The translations under genes and the position numbers were made by a program. DNA of 64,000 bases. It comes from Tetracentron sinense. Its lineage: Eukaryota > Streptophyta > Magnoliopsida > Trochodendrales > Trochodendraceae. The notes beneath the pieces are model-generated. The model did no database searches and was not told the origin of the DNA. It saw nothing but the letters and a program-made list of their open reading frames with translations. Of the stretch, positions 58,131-64,000 are shown one piece after another. The stretch lies in the NCBI GenBank assembly GCA_015143295.1, contig CM026551.1, positions 17,409,827 to 17,473,826 on the forward strand. The letters are read 5' to 3'. Position 1 is the stretch's first letter; every line of letters starts with the position of its first letter.

Positions 58131-60956
58131 ACTTGACCCGATTATCTAATTAATCAAGTCTTTAGAGTTAGAGAAAAGATTTGGAGGATTTAGGGTTTAG
58201 AGAAGAGAAAAGGGAGAATAGAGATTAGGGTAAATTGCTTAGTAAGGGAAAGAAAGCCCTACTAGCATCTTATATTAAGAAGATATGCCCTCGAGATTAC
58301 ATATATCAACATTCCCCTCAAGCTGAACATAAACATTAAGCATGTCCAGATTGATAGTAATCCTGGAGGATAGCAGGGCCACCAAGCTTAGTGAAGATGC
58401 CAGCAAGTTGTTGAAAATTGAGAAGACGAAACATGCAAAAGAAATAACGAACAATCCCAAACTTTCTCTTAAAGAAAATGAATATCAATTTCAATATGCT
58501 TTGTCCTCTCATGAAGCACAGAATCCGAAGCAATCTTTGTGACAGCCTCATTATCAGAATATAAAGACATATGGCCTTTAACAAAAAACCCTAACTTGGA
58601 AAGGAGATAACGAAGTCACAGAACTTCACAAGTCCCATGAGCAAGAGCCTGATATTATGCTTCGACACTAGAGCGAAAAACAACGGGTTGTTTTTTACTC
58701 TTCCAGGCAACCAAGTTGCCCCCAAGAAAAGCACAATAGCCAGAGGTGGAGCGACGATCAGTAGCAAATCCGGCCCAATCGGCATTTGTATAGCCGGAGA
58801 TCTCAAGATGCTCATGTGAGCGATATACAAGTCCACAACTGGGTTTAGACTTGATATATCGAAGAATACGATTAAAAGCAACAAGGTGTGAAGCACGGGG
58901 AGCATCCCATAAACTGAATAACTATGCTAACAGCAAACGTAATATCAAGTCGAGTGAGGGTGAGATATATCAAGCGACCCATGAGATGCTGGTAGGCATG
59001 AGGATCAAAAAGAAGATCACTCTCACTATCATGTAAAGAGAACTTCGGATCCATGGGAGAAGTAGCGGGTTTACAACCACTCATACTAGTATCACTTAAC
59101 AGATCAAGAGCATACTTCCGTTATGACAGAAAAATTCTCTTCTTAGATCGAGCAATTTCTAGACCAAAGAAGTATTTCAGATGACCTAGGTCTTTGACAT
59201 CAAAGGTACGCCCCAACTCACTCTTAGCATGAGAGATAAAAGATGAACATGTAAAACATGAGATAAAGAGAGAGAGAGATACAAGAAAGTGCCCTAATCC
59301 TAAAACAGGAGTAACAAAACCATCAACCAAGCGAACCTTGGCAGTAGGAGATGGAGATGAATAAATGGAATAACCCTGTGACTCACACCAATCATATGAT
59401 TAGTTGCTCCGGAATCAATTAGCCAGCTAGGGGAAGAAGATGATGTAGTGGCAACATAGGTAGAGGGAGCATGGATACATGAGGCAACAAGTGAAGATGA
59501 AGTAGCAGAAGTATCAGAGTCACTCTGCAGACGGAACTCAGTGTGGATCATCTCAATAACTTGAGCTCTCAAGGACTCTAAAGTATCACTCGCAACAACT
59601 GAGACGGCAGGCGAAGAATAAATCGCAGGAGACGTAGTAAAATGATTCACAAGACGAGACTGGTAACCCTCAATATAGTTATGCAGACGGTAACAATGAT
59701 CACAATAATGTCCCACTATACTACAATGAGCACAAGGAGTAGTAAATCTGCCACGATCATGTCCACCACGACCTCGACGACCCCTATCAGTCCTCCTACC
59801 ACATCCTAGAGGAGGATGAAAATCGGTAGCAAAGGCGGTATGATCCGGAGGGAGCACAAGAGGGGAGCTCGAAGACATAGTAGCCCGTCGACATTCCTCA
59901 CTGAACATAGTGCAGTACACCGATCGAAGAGAAGGCAGAAGAGACATGGCAAGGATCTAAGTGCGCAACTGCTCAAATTCAGCCCGAAGGCCACCCAAGA
60001 AATCAAAAATGCAATGTCACTCAATTTGCTTCATCATAATCTTTGCAGAAGCAGTAGATAATTCAATAATGGCTCAAAATGGCTCAATTCTTCCCAACGA
60101 CGTTGAAGAGTCCCAAAATAATCAGAAATAAGCATATCCTCTTGTTAAAAGCGAGCAATCTCACGAGTAAGTTGATAAATCCAAGCATCATTATCCACTA
60201 ATGCATAAGTCTGAATAAGAGTCTTCCGCAACTCATGACAATCCTTATAGAAAATGTAATTCCCGACAATCTGAGGCTCCATAGAATTAAACAACCAACC
60301 CAAAATAATGCAATTCTCGGCATTCCATGTAGCAATCTTGGAAATACCGGTCTTCGGCTTAAGGGTTTTACCATCAAGATACCCCCATCTTAGGACAACC
60401 CCCAATATAAAGCTCAACAAAACTTCATCATGCAAGAAAATTATCACCATTAAATTTAATATTGGTGATAGAGTGGACAACAGAGTTGGAAAGAGCCAGC
60501 GGAATAAGATTCTTAACATCCATAGAAAAAACTTGAGGGAAAAATTATCATAGAACCTTCAAATCTCAACCAAATGGAATAAACCCAATGTGTAAACGTT
60601 CCTTACAGAAAATCAGTCAATCCACAATCAACAAATACCATTAAATTTCTCTCATTCGAGCGAAAACAGATTTGAACTGAAACAGTTATTTTGCTGGAAT
60701 TTTTCTGTATTTTTCTTCAAATCATTGTAATTTCTTCAAAAATGAACCAAATCACAAGATATATGATTCAAAAATGCTCTAAAATCAAACTCTCTAAGAA
60801 ATTACCTTCGGAGAGACCCAAGTTGGAGAAAGGGTTTGGATTTAAGGTTTAGAGAATATAAAAGAGAGACGAGATAAAGAAGAGATATTAGGGTAAATTG
60901 CTTAATAAGGGAAAGAAAGCCCTACTAACATCTTATATTAAGAAGAGAACATTACA
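58131..60956 (-). mobile_element. Internally deleted Copia LTR retrotransposon
   Basis: Read on the minus strand: a 5' LTR relic (about 60956-60800), gag (60519-60145: TWNAENCIILGWLFNSMEP), a zinc knuckle CAHCSIVGHYCDHC (about 59730), and protease WLIDSGATNHM (about 59410). It then jumps directly to late reverse transcriptase FDVKDLGHLKYFFGLEIA (about 59190), MSGCKPATSPMD (59080), RNase H DWAGFATDRRSTSGY (about 58770), a polypurine tract TTGAGGGGAA and the 3' LTR from 58311. Integrase and the catalytic part of reverse transcriptase are absent. Stops interrupt the rest. LTR boundaries on the outer sides are approximate. Confidence 0.85.
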
Positions 60957-61068
60957 CCTTGTCAATGTCATTTGTGTTACTCTTATACCTCAATGTTCTG
61001 TCTTCAACTAAACGAACACCTCACCTGGTCTTTGCACCATTGTTCTATTACTCTGCTATGTAGCTTTG
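60957..61068. other. Short spacer
   Basis: Unremarkable sequence that continues at 61252 across the small LINE insertion. Confidence 0.4.
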
Positions 61069-61080
61069 GTACCTCAACCA

Positions 61081-61239
61081 TTTTTTTATTTTTTTTTTGA
61101 TCAATAAACCTGGAATTGCAATAAAACAAGAAAGAACAAGTTACAAAAAGAGTTTACCAGAGAGTAAACTCAAACTAAAAAGGGACAAGTTCCCCATCAG
61201 CTGAGTCAAAACCCCCTTATGCAAGCTCAAGCCCAAAAA
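61081..61239 (-). mobile_element. Very short 5'-truncated LINE, 159 bp, with 12-bp target duplication
   Basis: On the minus strand it ends ...TTTATTGATCAAAAAAAAAA (plus-strand T-rich 61081-61100). It is flanked by GTACCTCAACCA (61069-61080) and GTACCTCAACTA (61240-61251), 11 of 12. It is a normal LINE insertion footprint and a useful contrast to the element at 46565-47622. Confidence 0.75.
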
Positions 61240-61251
61240 GTACCTCAACTA

Positions 61252-61805
61252 TTGGAATCTTCATCAGAAGCTAACATTGTGCTCCTCAAATCTAAACCCC
61301 ATCTTCACCCTGAGTACACATTTGATCATAAATTACAACATTGTGCCTTCAACCTCGAAGGTCTTCCACTTTGCGCCAAGCACATGCCTCATTTATGTTT
61401 ATATAGTTGTTTTGACTTCCCACCGAAGATAGAACATGGTAGCCCCACTTGTGTAACAAAAGTAACATCACACACCACCCAGCATCTTCGACTGACATGC
61501 TATATCGTGTTTTAACCACGAGCCATCAAGATGTTCACCGAAAGTATTAACCTTGTTTTCCATTGGCTACTTATCTACTTGTAGCTTTGCTCCAACACAT
61601 AATTGCATTAGATACCCACACGTATATTATTGTTTAACTTCATTTCAATCCCAGAGAAGCCTCCTGCAACAATCCACTCAATAGAAGCCAACAAACTCTG
61701 TAGCCAGTAGTACTCCCACAACTCAAAATCACAGTAGAAGCACTTTGTGCATTCCAATTGATCACATGTCGAAGATGTAGCTTTAGGCTCTCACCAAGCA
61801 TTCTT
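61252..61805. other. Gene-free; probable LTR-element internal sequence at right
   Basis: 61640-61805 read on the minus strand follows the primer-site-like sequence at 61806 and could be a retrotransposon leader or gag start (MLGESLKLHLRHVINW). A 98-codon plus frame at 61219-61515 is not recognised. Confidence 0.35.
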
Positions 61806-62700
61806 ACTCTGATACTAACTGTCACGATCAAATTTTCTTAAGTGCAGAACAATCGTGAATCGTGTGGAACCTAGATCATCACCTGATCAACGCAAGACAT
61901 ATACTATCTGAACGCTGAACCGACTCAACATCTCGCGTTATAATGCTACGACAATGTACAACTCGCTATCGATCCCATCAGCTAAGCCAAGCTCAACTAG
62001 CCTACTCGTCACTTCATGTCGCAGACACTTGTCCAACTCATAGGGTTTCCGTGCCACCGAGGTTCCATCGGTCATTCTCACACCAAACATCCAACACAGC
62101 CGATACTCTCAAGCACGACCATCGGTCATTCTCACGCATCACAGATAGCTTAGGAGCATCACTGCCCTATCCACCGAGCATTGAGTGCCTAGTAACCCAC
62201 AACGTGATCCTCGGTCCATGACCGAGTATCTTAAGGTAACTCACATCCCTCCTGTCACACAAGCTCAAGGCCGAACCAAGCAGGAACCTCCGACCCAAAA
62301 GCTCTGCGTAGTGCCAAGAAGCTTGACTCCTTTGCACTGTCCTTGGATGCACCACTGACAGCTAAGGAGACCATAAAGCCCGCCCTCACTAAGTAGCCAA
62401 CATGAACACAACAATGGGCGTTAGAGCATGACCCTTCCCTTAAGGTGGATGCTAAGCCCATTTCCATAATGAAAAATCAATATTGCTGGTATACTAATAC
62501 TAGCCTTTTCAAAGTAACACATCAAATCTCCACGAACAATCTACACCATTCAACTCATACTGACTTGCTCTTTGAAATAAAGGTATTATTGGTCTCGTCA
62601 CGACATGCCATGTGGGCCCTACAACACTCACCCACCATGTGTCCGATAAATGTCTAGCCTTACTTGCACCCCACGAATCATCATGGGCACCTCGCCCAAA
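61806..62700 (-). mobile_element. Probable LTR end next to a tRNA-Met-like primer site
   Basis: On the minus strand ...GATCGTGACA (LTR-like CA end, 61820) is followed by GTTAGTATCAGAGTAAG, close to the canonical TGGTATCAGAGC primer site. The presumed LTR to the right is GC-richer than its surroundings and has no open frame of interest. Its other end was not located, so the right boundary is a guess. Confidence 0.4.
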
Positions 62701-62939
62701 CTATGGTATCTCGTACCAAACATCAAGAGACCTATGTTTCCCTTCAATCGCCAAATAGTACTTGTATACTAAGTACTACGGTGCGCCAACACTTGCATAG
62801 TGCATAGCCCATCACCTAGGCACAACATAGGCATTGCTTGCCCATGTTCGGGCCACCCCGACCCATCATCACAGTCATGGTACTACGCCATCATTATGAC
62901 TGTGACACATGGCTATAGTTTGTCAATTGTGTCCTGGTG

Positions 62940-63279
62940 CAATCTGTTGGTGTGTGTAGGGGAGGAGAGAAATAAAAGACTCGATAACATATCCCAATCC
63001 AAGGAGGCTATTTGGTCCATCCTCTACCTTATCTTCTTGGGGTGCTATATTTGGAGGGATTGGGAGGATGATGTTTGTCCTTTGGCTCATCTTTAAATTA
63101 GGGGTAGTCTTTTTGCAACTCCTTCGAGAGGCGCATTTTCTTCTTTTGTATCTGGTTCACTTTCGCCTTTCGGTGAACTCTCCCACTAATTTCTTTCTTT
63201 CTCACATACATATTTATATGTGTGTATGTGTGGGTATGCCTGAACTCTATATACTACTTCACGGATCAAAAAAAAAACA
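62940..63279 (+). mobile_element. LINE 3' fragment
   Basis: The plus frame SQSKEAIWSILYLIFLGCYIWRDW parallels GAKEAIWSTLPGAISWGVW in the LINE at 51437. A 3' UTR with TCTTTTGTATCTGG and an end GGATCAAAAAAAAAAC (63264-63279) follow. The GATCA-poly(A) terminus matches the other LINE tails in the window. Confidence 0.55.
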
Positions 63280-63457
63280 GACCAAACACATCAAGCAGTT
63301 GGATATGTATAGACTGTCCAGTTTTTTTAGTTATGCACCATCCAAGAGGGTATTGCACCAATTAATGTTGGTTATGATTCAAATAAAATGTGTTAAGCTG
63401 TAATTATGTTTTAATCTTTGAAAAAAAGATAATAAATTTATTTATAACCAAGTTTAA

Positions 63458-63560
63458 GCACAACAAATTGGATTAGTGGTTAAGTGTTACCCTGATTAGT
63501 AGATAAGTTGTGGATTCGATTCCCCCAACCTCAGAACCAAACTATCTTTTGTAGATTTAT
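63458..63560 (+). mobile_element. Possible SINE fragment
   Basis: GGATTAGTGGTTAAGTG (A-box-like) and GTGGATTCGATTCCC (B box) about 38 bases apart. The tail is not defined. Confidence 0.45.
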
Positions 63561-64000
63561 GGGGAGTGCCAAGGAGTGAAACTTTGTTACAAGTCTCAGA
63601 CATCATCAAGGAATCCATTGGACATCTCAAAGTTAATGACTCAAGTCCTCAAGAGAAAGGAGACCCCCAAATTGATGAATTGGGACTCTGAGTATGCTAA
63701 TCTAATTGTAGTTTTGAAAAATGGTATGGTTAGAGATTCTAGGTAAGTGACCAAGTTACGACATGGGATGATATTAGGCACCCAAAATCACCAAACGGGG
63801 TCGGTCTCTACCTCTAATTAAGGTTGAAAGGATAAATTAAGCATGTTTCCCTTCTGCCTAGGCCTAGTTGGACCCACTAGAGCCACCGCCAGAACCTTGG
63901 TTTGGTTCACCAGAACATCAGTTTGCACCTCTATCAGAACTCTGGTTCGCTCCTTCGCTAGAACTCTAGCTCGCACCATCAGAACTCTAGCTTGCTCCTT
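63561..64000. other. Gene-free window end
   Basis: Repeated AGAACTCT(A/G)G(C/T)T(C/T)GC(T/A)CC-type phrases from 63895 to the end form a short degenerate tandem repeat that continues past the window. No gene seen. Confidence 0.45.

Noticed and set aside
61219-61515. 98-codon plus frame as a gene
   Set aside because: It straddles the edge of the small LINE insertion (61239/61240), so its start is element sequence; no domain seen.

Overview
This is a plant nuclear window, most likely from a woody eudicot. The evidence is spliced plant-specific genes (an FCS-like zinc finger protein, a class VII receptor-like cytoplasmic kinase, a novel-plant-SNARE, a dirigent relic), AT-rich spacers, and a very high load of plant-type transposons (hAT and Mutator-like MITEs, tRNA-derived SINEs, LINEs, Copia and probable Ty3/Gypsy LTR elements, a TRIM). 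I see no bacterial gene organisation, no rRNA gene, no functional tRNA gene and no CRISPR array. I do not assign a species.

Layout. 1-8.4 kb is gene-free, with short tandem duplications, a SINE and a 388-bp foldback MITE. At 8.5-9.4 kb lies a complete two-exon FLZ gene (+). 9.5-20.7 kb is a MITE field that includes one foldback element carrying two other hAT-type MITEs, each with its own 8-bp target duplication. 20.7-26.9 kb holds a complete four-exon RLCK-VII kinase (-). Its 3.5-kb first intron is filled with a LINE relic, a foldback MITE and a candidate transposon carrying a PPR gene scrap. A dirigent pseudogene (+) sits at 28.7-29.2 kb. 30-34 kb carries a foldback MITE and a 0.9-kb Mutator-like element. 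At 34.9-38.0 kb is a 3.07-kb solo LTR with an exact 5-bp target duplication; inside it is a 16-copy minisatellite whose monomers have co-varying inverted arms. 39-44.9 kb carries more SINE, MITE and palindromic elements. 44.8-49.4 kb is a 5'-truncated LINE flanked by two near-identical 1.8-kb direct repeats. 50.8-55.5 kb holds the last four coding exons of an NPSN-type SNARE (-). One 4.2-kb intron of this gene contains a LINE fragment, a complete 326-bp TRIM retrotransposon and an hAT MITE. 56-64 kb is gene-free apart from scraps: a DDT/PHD-type fragment, an internally deleted Copia element, LINE 3' ends and an LTR-like segment.

The three live-looking genes are unrelated in function: an SnRK1-associated FLZ adaptor, an immune-type cytoplasmic kinase and a membrane-fusion SNARE. 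They do not form a cluster. The coherent story is genome dynamics: repeated insertion into introns and into other repeats, with unusually well preserved insertion footprints. The best candidate for something new is the LINE flanked by a very long direct duplication (44793-49412), followed by the co-varying hairpin minisatellite in the solo LTR (35608-36417).
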